A DNA stretch of 64,000 bases from Methanobrevibacter sp. (GTDB lineage: Archaea > Methanobacteriota > Methanobacteria > Methanobacteriales > Methanobacteriaceae), in the NCBI GenBank assembly GCA_017652345.1, contig JAGCBE010000103.1, positions 1-64,000 on the forward strand, read 5' to 3'. The position numbers and the translations under genes were made by a program. Each line of letters opens with the position of its first letter. Position 1 is the first letter of the stretch. This document shows positions 56,618 through 64,000 of the stretch, piece after piece. The notes below the pieces were generated by a model. The model saw only the letters and a list, made by a program, of their open reading frames with translations. It did not search any database and was not told where the DNA came from.

Positions 56618-57004
56618 ATGAACAAAAAAGATTACGATTTACTTATAAAGAATTTAGACAAAGTTATATTAGAGTGTCAAGACATTGATACAAAATTCAG
56701 CAGTCCTGAAGCTGTATTAAAGTGGACGATAAAAGAATTTCAAAACAACTGTAATAAAGCTCGAGAATTACAATCAAAAACAGATGTGATTCTTAAAACT
56801 GACTGTTATCATATTATTGGCATGGGCAACTTAAGTGTTTCTCAAAGTACAAAGTTTGTTAAAAGAATCAAAATTTTGGGAGAACTAAGAAGTAAAATAA
56901 AAGTTCTTGCCAGTGTGCAGGATATTGTGGTTCCAAATATTCCAAAATCAGCTGAATACAAATGTTCATTATTAAATGATAAGAAATTAGTAAATAAGAA
57001 GTAG
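56618..57004 (+). CDS. Unknown protein ahead of the polymerase gene
   Basis: The 128-residue protein starts at ATG 56618 behind AAAGGTGG. It is helical and basic with KTDCYHIIGMGNLSVSQSTK as the most conserved-looking segment, ending PKSAEYKCSLLNDKKLVNKK. It precedes the polymerase gene by 8 bases and may be a replication accessory. No family is recognised. Confidence 0.55.
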   Translation: MNKKDYDLLIKNLDKVILECQDIDTKFSSPEAVLKWTIKEFQNNCNKARELQSKTDVILKTDCYHIIGMGNLSVSQSTKFVKRIKILGELRSKIKVLASVQDIVVPNIPKSAEYKCSLLNDKKLVNKK

Positions 57005-57012
57005 GTGATAAT

Positions 57013-59397
57013 ATGAGCTTCTATAGTCTACATAACCATACGAGCGCCTCAAACATAAGATTTTTAGACAGTATTAACCGTCCTAGTGAGATGATTAAAA
57101 AAGCAATCAAATTAGGTTTTGGAGGTATTGCTTTTACTGATCACGAATCTTTATCAGCGGCAGTTGAAATCATTAAAGAAAGAGATAAAATCAAAAAAGA
57201 CCATCCAGATTTTAAAATTATTTTTGGTAACGAAATTTATCTTATTGATGAATCAGAAGTTAAAAACGCAAATAAATATTATCACTTTATTCTATTAGCA
57301 AAAGACAAAGAGGGTTGGGACCAATTAAGAGAGCTTTCAAGCTTTGCTTGGGAGAATTCTTATGTAGAAAAAGGTCAGGTTAGAGTTCCTACTACTTACC
57401 AGAAATTAGAGGAAGTTATTAGTAAGAATCCTGGACACATTTTTGCATCATCAGCTTGTTTAGGGTCAAGGCTTGATAATCTAATTTTAGAGCACAATGT
57501 TCCCGAAACTAATAATTTTATTAGATGGTGTATAAAAGTCTTTGGAATTGATAACTTTGCCCTTGAATTACAGCCTTCTGATAGTGAAGAACAAATAGCT
57601 GTTAACAAAGTTTTAATAAAATTAGCTCGTCATTATAATCTACCATTTATTGTGACAACTGATAGTCATTATTTAGACAAAGAAGACTTTAAAATTCATT
57701 CAGCTTTCTTAAATAGTAAACAAACTAGCGATCGTGAAACCGAAAAATTTTACAAATATACTTATATCATGACTGAACAAGAAATGATTAACATTCTTAC
57801 ACTAGGTGTTACGAAAGAAGAAGCTTTTGAAGCTATTAATAATACTTCTATTATTGGTGAAAAAATTCAAGAATATGATTTTAGACATGGAACTATTGTC
57901 CCTAAGATCAGAATACCTGAATTTAAACTAGCTAATACCTATTATAATAAAGGTTACGAATTTATAGATTTTTATTATAAAAGCGAAGATGAGCAAGATA
58001 GATATTTAATGTACCAAATTGAACAAGGTATTATTAATAAAAATATTTCTATTGGAAAAGTAGAATTGGAAAGAATCAATTATGAACTTGATATTTTAAA
58101 ATACATTAGCGAACGTTTGGGACAAAGTTTAAGTGCTTATTTTAATTTAACAGTAAACATTGTAAATTTATCATGGAAAGCAAGTTTAAGTGGATGTGGT
58201 AGAGGAAGTGCTTGCGGTGAATATATTAATTATTTAATAGGTATAACACAGGTAAACCCGCTTGATTATGATTTGCCAGCGTGGAGATTTTTAAATAAAG
58301 AAAGAGCTGAGCTCCCTGATATCGACGTTGATTTCCAACCAGAAAAGACCGCAGAAATTATTAAAATATTAAGAGAAGAATATGGTAACGACCATGTATT
58401 AAACTGTGCAACTTTTAAAACAGAATCCTTGAAATCTGCAATTTTAAGTTGTGGACGTGGTTTGGGTTATAATAATGATGATATGCAGGCTTTAGCTGCT
58501 ATAGTTCCTGCTCATAGAGGACATACTTATACATTTAACGAGTGTTTGAATGGAGACGAGGAAAAAGGTTTTGAACCTGTTAAAGATTTTGAATCTAAAT
58601 TAAAAGCTTATCCAGGGTTATTTGAAGCCGTTCAGAAAATAGAAGGACTTCCTACCAATGCCAGTATTCATGCGAGCGCTTTATACATTTTCAACGACGG
58701 CTACCTTCCTCAAAATAGTCTAATGAGAGCTCCTAATAGAACTCCTATAACAGCTTTTTCTATGCATGATTCAGACGACATGGGGGCTTTAAAAATGGAT
58801 ATCTTAAGGACTGATGCTCAGTCTAAAATGGCTAAATGTCTAGAGCTATTATTAAAAGATAAACAAATTGAATGGCAAGGTTCTTTAAGGGCAACATATG
58901 AAAAATATTTACACCCAGACGTGATTAATTTTGATAATCCAGAGATGTGGAAACAAATGGCAGATGGCTCTATTCCTAATTTATTTCAAATGGATTCTCC
59001 TGTGGGTGCGGTCGCAATGAAAAAAGCACGTCCCGAAAATGTTAGACAATTAGCCGAAGTTAATTCTATCATGAGATTGCAATCAGAGACAGGAGAACAA
59101 CCTATTGATAGATATGTAAGGTTTAGAAACGATATTAATCAATGGTATCTTGAAATGGTTGATGCGGGTCTTACTCAACATGAAATAAATATTTTAGAAA
59201 AATACTTATCTAAAAGTAATGGAGTTTCAGGCTCTCAGGAAGTATTAATGCAAATACTTATGGATCCTGAAATTTGTGGTTTTACTTTAGGAGAGGCTAA
59301 CAATGCGCGTCGTGCTATTAGTAAAAAAATAGCTGCTAAAATTATTCAACTTAAAAAAGATTTCTATACAAAAGGGGAAGAAACCAGTAAAAAGTAG
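57013..59397 (+). CDS. DNA polymerase III alpha subunit, N-terminal part (split gene)
   Basis: The 794-residue chain holds the PHP domain (YSLHNHTSASN, IAFTDHESLSA, TDSHYLD) and the palm of a family-C polymerase, with GRGSACGEYINYLIG and the catalytic PDIDVDFQ (D436, D438, D440). It continues into the fingers (NATFKTES-like ATFKTESLKSAI; IHASALYIFNDG) and stops at KKDFYTKGEETSKK, where the uninterrupted family goes on. The next ORF begins exactly with the missing part. It is the phage replicative polymerase, working with its partner chain. The N-terminal PHP may lack or keep proofreading; not resolved. Confidence 0.88.
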   Translation: MSFYSLHNHTSASNIRFLDSINRPSEMIKKAIKLGFGGIAFTDHESLSAAVEIIKERDKIKKDHPDFKIIFGNEIYLIDESEVKNANKYYHFILLAKDKEGWDQLRELSSFAWENSYVEKGQVRVPTTYQKLEEVISKNPGHIFASSACLGSRLDNLILEHNVPETNNFIRWCIKVFGIDNFALELQPSDSEEQIAVNKVLIKLARHYNLPFIVTTDSHYLDKEDFKIHSAFLNSKQTSDRETEKFYKYTYIMTEQEMINILTLGVTKEEAFEAINNTSIIGEKIQEYDFRHGTIVPKIRIPEFKLANTYYNKGYEFIDFYYKSEDEQDRYLMYQIEQGIINKNISIGKVELERINYELDILKYISERLGQSLSAYFNLTVNIVNLSWKASLSGCGRGSACGEYINYLIGITQVNPLDYDLPAWRFLNKERAELPDIDVDFQPEKTAEIIKILREEYGNDHVLNCATFKTESLKSAILSCGRGLGYNNDDMQALAAIVPAHRGHTYTFNECLNGDEEKGFEPVKDFESKLKAYPGLFEAVQKIEGLPTNASIHASALYIFNDGYLPQNSLMRAPNRTPITAFSMHDSDDMGALKMDILRTDAQSKMAKCLELLLKDKQIEWQGSLRATYEKYLHPDVINFDNPEMWKQMADGSIPNLFQMDSPVGAVAMKKARPENVRQLAEVNSIMRLQSETGEQPIDRYVRFRNDINQWYLEMVDAGLTQHEINILEKYLSKSNGVSGSQEVLMQILMDPEICGFTLGEANNARRAISKKIAAKIIQLKKDFYTKGEETSKK

Positions 59398-59486
59398 ACA
59401 TTCGGTTGAAAAAGTAGACATTCAACTGAAAAAATAAAATAATATTTATATATGAAATTTAAAACAAGAAAGGAAGTGATGTTAGA

Positions 59487-60986
59487 ATGGCCAGAAAAGA
59501 ATTTTTAGATTACGTGTGGACTTATTGTATTGAGCCGCAACTTGGCTATTCATTTAGTTTAAATCACACTCTTCCTTATTCAGTAATAGCTGTTCAGGAA
59601 GCTAATTTGGCAACTCGTTGGAATCCTCTTTATTGGCAATGTGCTTGCTTGTGTGTTAATTCAGGTAATTATGTTGGTGATATAGGAGAAGAATCTGAGG
59701 ATGACGGAGAAAATCAAGAGAACAGTGATGTTGATTTAGAAGAGGAACAAAAAACTAAAAAAGTTGCTCCAAACTACACAAAAATAAGTAAAGCCATCAG
59801 TGATATGCAGTTATCTGGTGTTACAATTGAATTACCTGATATTAATACTTCTCAAGAAGAGTTTTATCCTGATGTAAAAAATAATGCAATTTTATATAGT
59901 TTATCTGCTATAACAGGTGTTAGTGATAGTTTATATAATAAAATAATATCTAATCGTCCATATGTTTCTTTGGATGATTTTATAACTAAAGTAGAGCCAA
60001 CAGTTGGAGAAATGTTCTGTTTAATTGAATGTGGATGTTTTAATAAATTATTAAATAAAACAACAGAACAGATAGTTTATCTGTATGCTCAAAAACTAGC
60101 AGAAGAAAATTGTCCTTTAAAGGAAAAAATAACTGCCACAGACCTTAAAAAAATTGTTAGCTTAGGTTATGAACCAGAACAATTTAACACAGAAATTAGA
60201 GTATTAAAATACAAAATGTATATAGATAAAAATCAAAAAGACTCTGCAAATAAAAGATATTTATTAACAGACGAAACTTGTAAAAAGTTTTTTATGGTAT
60301 ATATTAGTGATAAATTAAACATGGGTAAATCAGAGTATTATTATTTACCTGATGATGTCATAGGAGTTAAAATTACAGCTTTTGAAAAAGCATATAATAC
60401 TATTATACAACCTTTATATCAATACTTAAATTCTCCAGATGGATTAAAAAAAGTACAATCAATTCGCAAAGATAATTTCTTAGAAGAATTGCGTAATAAG
60501 TATTACACAGGGACTTGTGCTGATTGGCAATTTAAAAACATGTGTTTTTATCGTGATAAACCAGCGATTTTTAATATAAATAAAATCATGTATAACATTG
60601 TAAACTTTAATGATTTACCAGAAACTTTTGATAGTAAAAATATATGTGCTGTTGCAGGAACTGTTATAGGCGCTAATAATGGCAAACATGTTGTCAGCTT
60701 ATTAACTGATACAGGTGTAGTAGAGGTTAAGTTTTATGCAGAAGCTTATATAAAATACAATCAAAAAATTAGTACAGTTGATTCAGCAACCAACAAAAAA
60801 ACAGTATTGGATGATTCTTGGTTTAAGAGAGGCGCTAACATTATAGTTTACGGTAGTCGTAGAGAAAATGTTTTTGCCGCTAGAAATTTTAAAGCAGAAC
60901 GTGGTTATTATCGAATGGTTGGTTTAATTGAACAAATAAATCTTGACGGTTCAGCAAATATAAGATATAATAGAAACAAGAAATAG
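59487..60986 (+). CDS. DNA polymerase III alpha subunit, C-terminal part (split gene)
   Basis: The 499-residue chain continues the fingers: GYSFSLNHTLPYSVIAVQEA corresponds to the family's GYGFNKSHAVAYALIAYQTA, then WNPLYWQCACL. An acidic linker, a helix-hairpin-helix region (AITGVSDSLYNKIISNRPYVSLDDF) and an OB-fold (AVAGTVIGANNGKHVVSLL) follow, as in full-length enzymes. It has its own AAAGGAAGTGATG site. The two chains together span a complete polymerase, so assembly as a two-subunit enzyme is likely. Confidence 0.85.
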   Translation: MARKEFLDYVWTYCIEPQLGYSFSLNHTLPYSVIAVQEANLATRWNPLYWQCACLCVNSGNYVGDIGEESEDDGENQENSDVDLEEEQKTKKVAPNYTKISKAISDMQLSGVTIELPDINTSQEEFYPDVKNNAILYSLSAITGVSDSLYNKIISNRPYVSLDDFITKVEPTVGEMFCLIECGCFNKLLNKTTEQIVYLYAQKLAEENCPLKEKITATDLKKIVSLGYEPEQFNTEIRVLKYKMYIDKNQKDSANKRYLLTDETCKKFFMVYISDKLNMGKSEYYYLPDDVIGVKITAFEKAYNTIIQPLYQYLNSPDGLKKVQSIRKDNFLEELRNKYYTGTCADWQFKNMCFYRDKPAIFNINKIMYNIVNFNDLPETFDSKNICAVAGTVIGANNGKHVVSLLTDTGVVEVKFYAEAYIKYNQKISTVDSATNKKTVLDDSWFKRGANIIVYGSRRENVFAARNFKAERGYYRMVGLIEQINLDGSANIRYNRNKK

Positions 60987-61001
60987 AAAGGAAAAGAAAG
61001 T

Positions 61002-63374
61002 ATGGGAACAATAATAACAGCAAAAGTAAAATTAAATAATTATCGTTATCCAAAAGATAGAGTGCACTTTTCTGGACAATTTGCAATTGTTTTATTAAAT
61101 ATTGTTGAACTTGTAGAAGGAGAAATTCCTAATGAAGCTTACACTGCTTATGGAAACAAATCCATTATTGTCAGAGGAGAATTACCTCATTTAGTACAAG
61201 ACGCTGTCTATACTTTAAAAGCAGAAGAGATTATAGACCCAACATGGGGAATTCAGTATAGACCACTGTTTATATCTATGGACTATCAAATGGATAGTAA
61301 AGAAGATCAGAAAAAATTCTTAAGCTTCTTTTTAACAGAAAAACAAATAGAGTCTTTATATGAGAATTATGACAATCCTATTGCTTTATTAAGAACAAAC
61401 AATATTGAAGAACTAATAAAAATAAAAGGAATAGGTCGTACCACTGCGGCTCGTATCTGCATGAGATACTCAGATAACATACACAATGGTAAGGCCTATG
61501 TTCGTTTAAAAGGATTAGGTTTAACTAAATATGCAATAGATAATTTAGTTAGAGAATTTGGTTCTGCGGATACAGTTATTGATATTATTGAAAACAATCC
61601 TTATCTATTAATAAAATATGTTAGAGGATACGGCTGGGAAAAAGCTGATAAAATTGCATTGTCTAGAGGTTTTGGAAGAGACAGTAGAGAAAGATGCGTG
61701 GCTTATACTAGATATAGACTAGAAAAAGAAGCATCTGTAGAAGGAAACTCTTGTATGGTTTTGGAAAATCTTTTTGATGAAATCTTAGAAGTGTGTTATC
61801 CTATCACAAAAGCAAATGCTGCTCAATATGTCAAAGAAGAAACTGTTGGTGTTGAAGAATTTGAAAAACTATATGAACGAATAGTTAACGGAGAAAGAGG
61901 TATTACTTATCCTAGTTTCTTTTATTCTAATAAAACCAAAGAAATAGGTTTGTTTGTCTATCGTTTGATAGAAAGAAAGATCATGGCTGAGTTTAAACGA
62001 TTAAAAGAAGCTGCTCCTAGATTCTATTACGATAAAGAAGTCTGTGAACAACTTATAGCTGAAACAGAGAAAGAGCAGGGATTTAATTATACTCCTGAAC
62101 AGAAACAAGCAATATGGAATATTTTAAACAACAATCTTAATATTTTAACAGGTAGCTCAGGAACAGGTAAAAGTTCTACAGTAAAACCTCTTATTAAGAT
62201 TTTCCAACACTATAATTTAAATATAGCACAATGTGCTTTATCAGGAAGAGCTGCCAGTGTGTTAACTGAATACACAGGTTTAGAGGGTAAAACAATACAT
62301 AGATTATTAAAATACTCTCCCGAAACAGAAGAATATGGTTTTACTAAAGAAAACCCCTTACTAAATGATGTAATTATTTTAGATGAAACATCAATGGTAG
62401 GAGAGGAATTATTTTTAAAGCTTATAGAAGCTATTCGTTCAGGATCAAAATTAATCATGTTAGGAGATATCAAACAGCTACCTCCTATAAGTGTAGGAAA
62501 TATTTTAAGTGACTGTCTTGCTTCTGGTTATGTAAAAACAAATGTTTTAACAATTATTCAAAGACAGGCTCTTAAAAGTGGAATCATTTCACAGTCTGTA
62601 TTGGTTACTCAAGGAAAACCTTTGGTTAAATCTGATTTTAGTGGTTCTCAAATAAGAGGAGAATTATCAGATTTTAAGATAATTTGTGATACCGAAGCTT
62701 TGATCGTCCACAATAATGCTTTAGAAGAGTTTAAAGAATTATTAAAACAAGGTGTTAGTCCTGATAAAATTCAAATCTTAGTTACCACAAGAGCAAAGGG
62801 TATGAATAGCTGTAGAATGTTTAATGCAGAAATTCAACAATTAGTTAATGGTGGTAAAAAAAGAAATTGTGTAGTAGAAGTTATGGATGGTGGTATTAAG
62901 TTTGAGGTAACCTACAAAGTGGATGACAAAATTATGGTGGTCAAAAATAATTATCATGCTAAAACTATTGGTGGTTCTCAAGTTCCTATTTTCAATGGAT
63001 ATTTAGGAAAAATTACTAAAATAGAATCAGATTACATGATTGTTAGAATTGATAATGTGGGAGATATTATATTAAACCAAAAAGAATGGGGTAATATAAC
63101 TCATGGTTGGGCATGCACTACTTACAAATTTCAAGGTTCTCAATGTGATTATGCAATTGTATGTTTAGATACATCTTCTTACATGATGCTTACAAGAGAA
63201 TGGTTATACACAGCCATAACAAGAGCAAAAAAATATTGTATACTAGTAGGACAACCAAAAGCTATTAATACAGCATGTAGAACAAGTAATATTAAAATCA
63301 AGCACACATGGTTGAGAGATGAACTAAACAAAATTTATATGGAACAGTTTGAGAAGAAAGGGGAAGAAAATTAA
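61002..63374 (+). CDS. RecD2-like DNA helicase
   Basis: The 790-residue protein has helix-hairpin-helix motifs near residue 145 (LIKIKGIGRTTAARICMRYS), Walker A GSSGTGKSS with K390, Walker B DETS at 461-464, LGDIKQLPPIS and the C-terminal HGWACTTYKFQGSQ and TREWLYTAITRAKK motifs of superfamily 1B RecD-type helicases. Unlike RecD of RecBCD it keeps the N-terminal extension of RecD2. It moves 5' to 3' on DNA and may serve in repair, recombination or replication. It follows the polymerase genes after 15 bases. Confidence 0.9.
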   Translation: MGTIITAKVKLNNYRYPKDRVHFSGQFAIVLLNIVELVEGEIPNEAYTAYGNKSIIVRGELPHLVQDAVYTLKAEEIIDPTWGIQYRPLFISMDYQMDSKEDQKKFLSFFLTEKQIESLYENYDNPIALLRTNNIEELIKIKGIGRTTAARICMRYSDNIHNGKAYVRLKGLGLTKYAIDNLVREFGSADTVIDIIENNPYLLIKYVRGYGWEKADKIALSRGFGRDSRERCVAYTRYRLEKEASVEGNSCMVLENLFDEILEVCYPITKANAAQYVKEETVGVEEFEKLYERIVNGERGITYPSFFYSNKTKEIGLFVYRLIERKIMAEFKRLKEAAPRFYYDKEVCEQLIAETEKEQGFNYTPEQKQAIWNILNNNLNILTGSSGTGKSSTVKPLIKIFQHYNLNIAQCALSGRAASVLTEYTGLEGKTIHRLLKYSPETEEYGFTKENPLLNDVIILDETSMVGEELFLKLIEAIRSGSKLIMLGDIKQLPPISVGNILSDCLASGYVKTNVLTIIQRQALKSGIISQSVLVTQGKPLVKSDFSGSQIRGELSDFKIICDTEALIVHNNALEEFKELLKQGVSPDKIQILVTTRAKGMNSCRMFNAEIQQLVNGGKKRNCVVEVMDGGIKFEVTYKVDDKIMVVKNNYHAKTIGGSQVPIFNGYLGKITKIESDYMIVRIDNVGDIILNQKEWGNITHGWACTTYKFQGSQCDYAIVCLDTSSYMMLTREWLYTAITRAKKYCILVGQPKAINTACRTSNIKIKHTWLRDELNKIYMEQFEKKGEEN

Positions 63375-63375
63375 C

Positions 63376-64000
63376 ATGATCTGGTTAACTTCTGACTTAC
63401 ATTTAAATCATTATAATATATTAAACTTAGAAAGGTTTAATTTAAATAGATTTGGTCTAGGGTACATTAAAACCTTAGACCAATACAATAATATGATTAT
63501 ATCTCACATAAATGCAAAGGTAATGTCTCAAGACACTTTATATATAGTGGGAGATGTGGGATTTGGTCCTTGTGCAGAAATCAAAAAACTTTTAGATAAA
63601 ATTGTTTGCAGAAACCTTATTTTAATATTTGGGAATCATGATAAATATGGAATTGCTCAAGCAAAAAAGATTGGTTTTAAAGAGGCAATATATGGACCTT
63701 ATTATTTACCTGAATCTAAAGGAAAAATTCTATTATCACACTACCCTAGTTACGAGGCTCTGTATAATCCATATTTGGCATATAATTTACACGGACATTT
63801 ACATGGCAGTAAACTCGATGATGACCAGTTTTTTAATTTAAACATAGCTATGAATGAGTATTATCCTGTTAAGGCAGATGATTTTTTAAAAAGAGCAGAA
63901 TCAAGAGCAAAAAAGAGAGAAGAAAAATTTCTTAGTGAGTGGTTTATTAGAAAACAAGTTTTTATAGATAAGAGTCGAGGAGACGTAGAATTTGGTCCAG
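63376..64000 (+). CDS. Metallophosphoesterase (3' end beyond window)
   Basis: The frame from ATG 63376 is open to the window edge (208 codons). MIWLTSDLHLNHYNI, IVGDVGFG, IFGNHDKYG, LLSHYP and LHGHLHGS are the ordered metal-binding motifs of a YfcE/MJ0936-type phosphoesterase. It starts one base after the RecD-like stop. A basic C-terminal extension (AESRAKKREEKFLSEWF) begins near residue 180. It is a second phosphoesterase besides that at 51340. Confidence 0.85.
   Translation, partial: MIWLTSDLHLNHYNILNLERFNLNRFGLGYIKTLDQYNNMIISHINAKVMSQDTLYIVGDVGFGPCAEIKKLLDKIVCRNLILIFGNHDKYGIAQAKKIGFKEAIYGPYYLPESKGKILLSHYPSYEALYNPYLAYNLHGHLHGSKLDDDQFFNLNIAMNEYYPVKADDFLKRAESRAKKREEKFLSEWFIRKQVFIDKSRGDVEFGP

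Noticed and set aside
59390..59445. Possible short CRISPR-like repeat (AAAAAGTAGACATTC twice)
   Set aside because: Only two copies without a regular spacer; no array and no cas operon. The Cas4-like nuclease stands alone in the replication block.
59398..59486. Possible intron or intein between the polymerase ORFs
   Set aside because: 89 bases is too short for a group I intron, no splice pairing is visible, and neither ORF end carries intein residues.
1..64000. Stop-codon reassignment, as in some gut phages
   Set aside because: Genes end with TAA, TAG and TGA and no long gene contains an in-frame stop other than those explained by introns.

Overview
The window is part of the genome of a large, AT-rich, tailed double-stranded DNA phage. 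It carries a tape-measure gene of more than 12 kb, baseplate and fibre genes, its own family-C DNA polymerase, DnaB-type helicase, primase, RecD-type helicase and single-strand-annealing recombinase, two group I introns and an intein. The likely host is a strictly or facultatively anaerobic Gram-positive (Bacillota) gut-type bacterium. This is inferred from strong AGGAGG ribosome binding sites, SigA-like TTGACA/TATAAT promoters, an oxygen-independent ribonucleotide reductase with its activase, a pyruvate-formate-lyase-type glycyl radical protein and an HPr/Crh-like protein. The standard code is used (TAA, TAG and TGA all end genes). Nearly everything is on the + strand; only a three-gene block at 40.9-43.0 kb is on the - strand.

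Layout. 0-5.5 kb: tail of an unknown gene, a RuvC-like resolvase, a tyrosine recombinase, an unknown protein, and nrdD-nrdG closed by a terminator. 5.5-13.4 kb: a long run of virion fibre/adhesin genes interrupted by a GT2 glycosyltransferase. 13.4-17.0 kb: an accessory island with two large structured non-coding RNAs (about 1.5 kb and 0.63 kb), each behind a strong extended -10 promoter. Between and after them lie a GrcA-like glycyl radical protein, a Crh-like HPr homologue that has lost its active-site histidine, small unknown genes and a tRNA-Thr(GGT). 17.0-30.7 kb: two small genes and then a giant tape-measure gene. Spliced across a 318-nt group I intron it encodes 4,118 residues, and its N-terminal half carries an RNA-polymerase-like NRxPT...DxDGD signature and RecB-type nuclease motifs. 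30.8-40.6 kb: baseplate/hub and fibre genes with a second glycosyltransferase. 40.9-43.0 kb (- strand): ssDNA-binding-like protein, an unknown protein and a RecB-like nuclease. 43.2-52.2 kb: Rad52-like annealing protein (split by a group I intron with a GIY-YIG ORF), DnaB-like helicase with a class 3 intein, primase, Cas4-like nuclease and a metallophosphoesterase. 52.3-56.5 kb: many small, overlapping, partly paralogous genes. 56.6-64 kb: DNA polymerase III alpha split into two ORFs, a RecD2-like helicase and a partial phosphoesterase.

How it fits together. The - strand block and the + strand operon starting at 43.2 kb leave divergent promoters and together form the recombination/replication system. 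The ssDNA-binding-like protein, the helicase and the Cas4-like nuclease all end in an acidic DF-rich tail, suggesting a shared docking partner. The glycyl-radical and Crh-like genes suggest the phage adjusts anaerobic fermentation and carbon-catabolite control. The two giant RNAs resemble the phage-borne ROOL/GOLLD class in size, structure density and closeness to a tRNA, but I could not verify family membership without a covariance-model search. The RNA-polymerase-like signature inside a tape-measure protein is the most unusual protein-level observation; it suggests a virion-packaged transcription enzyme carried in the tail and needs a structure prediction to confirm.
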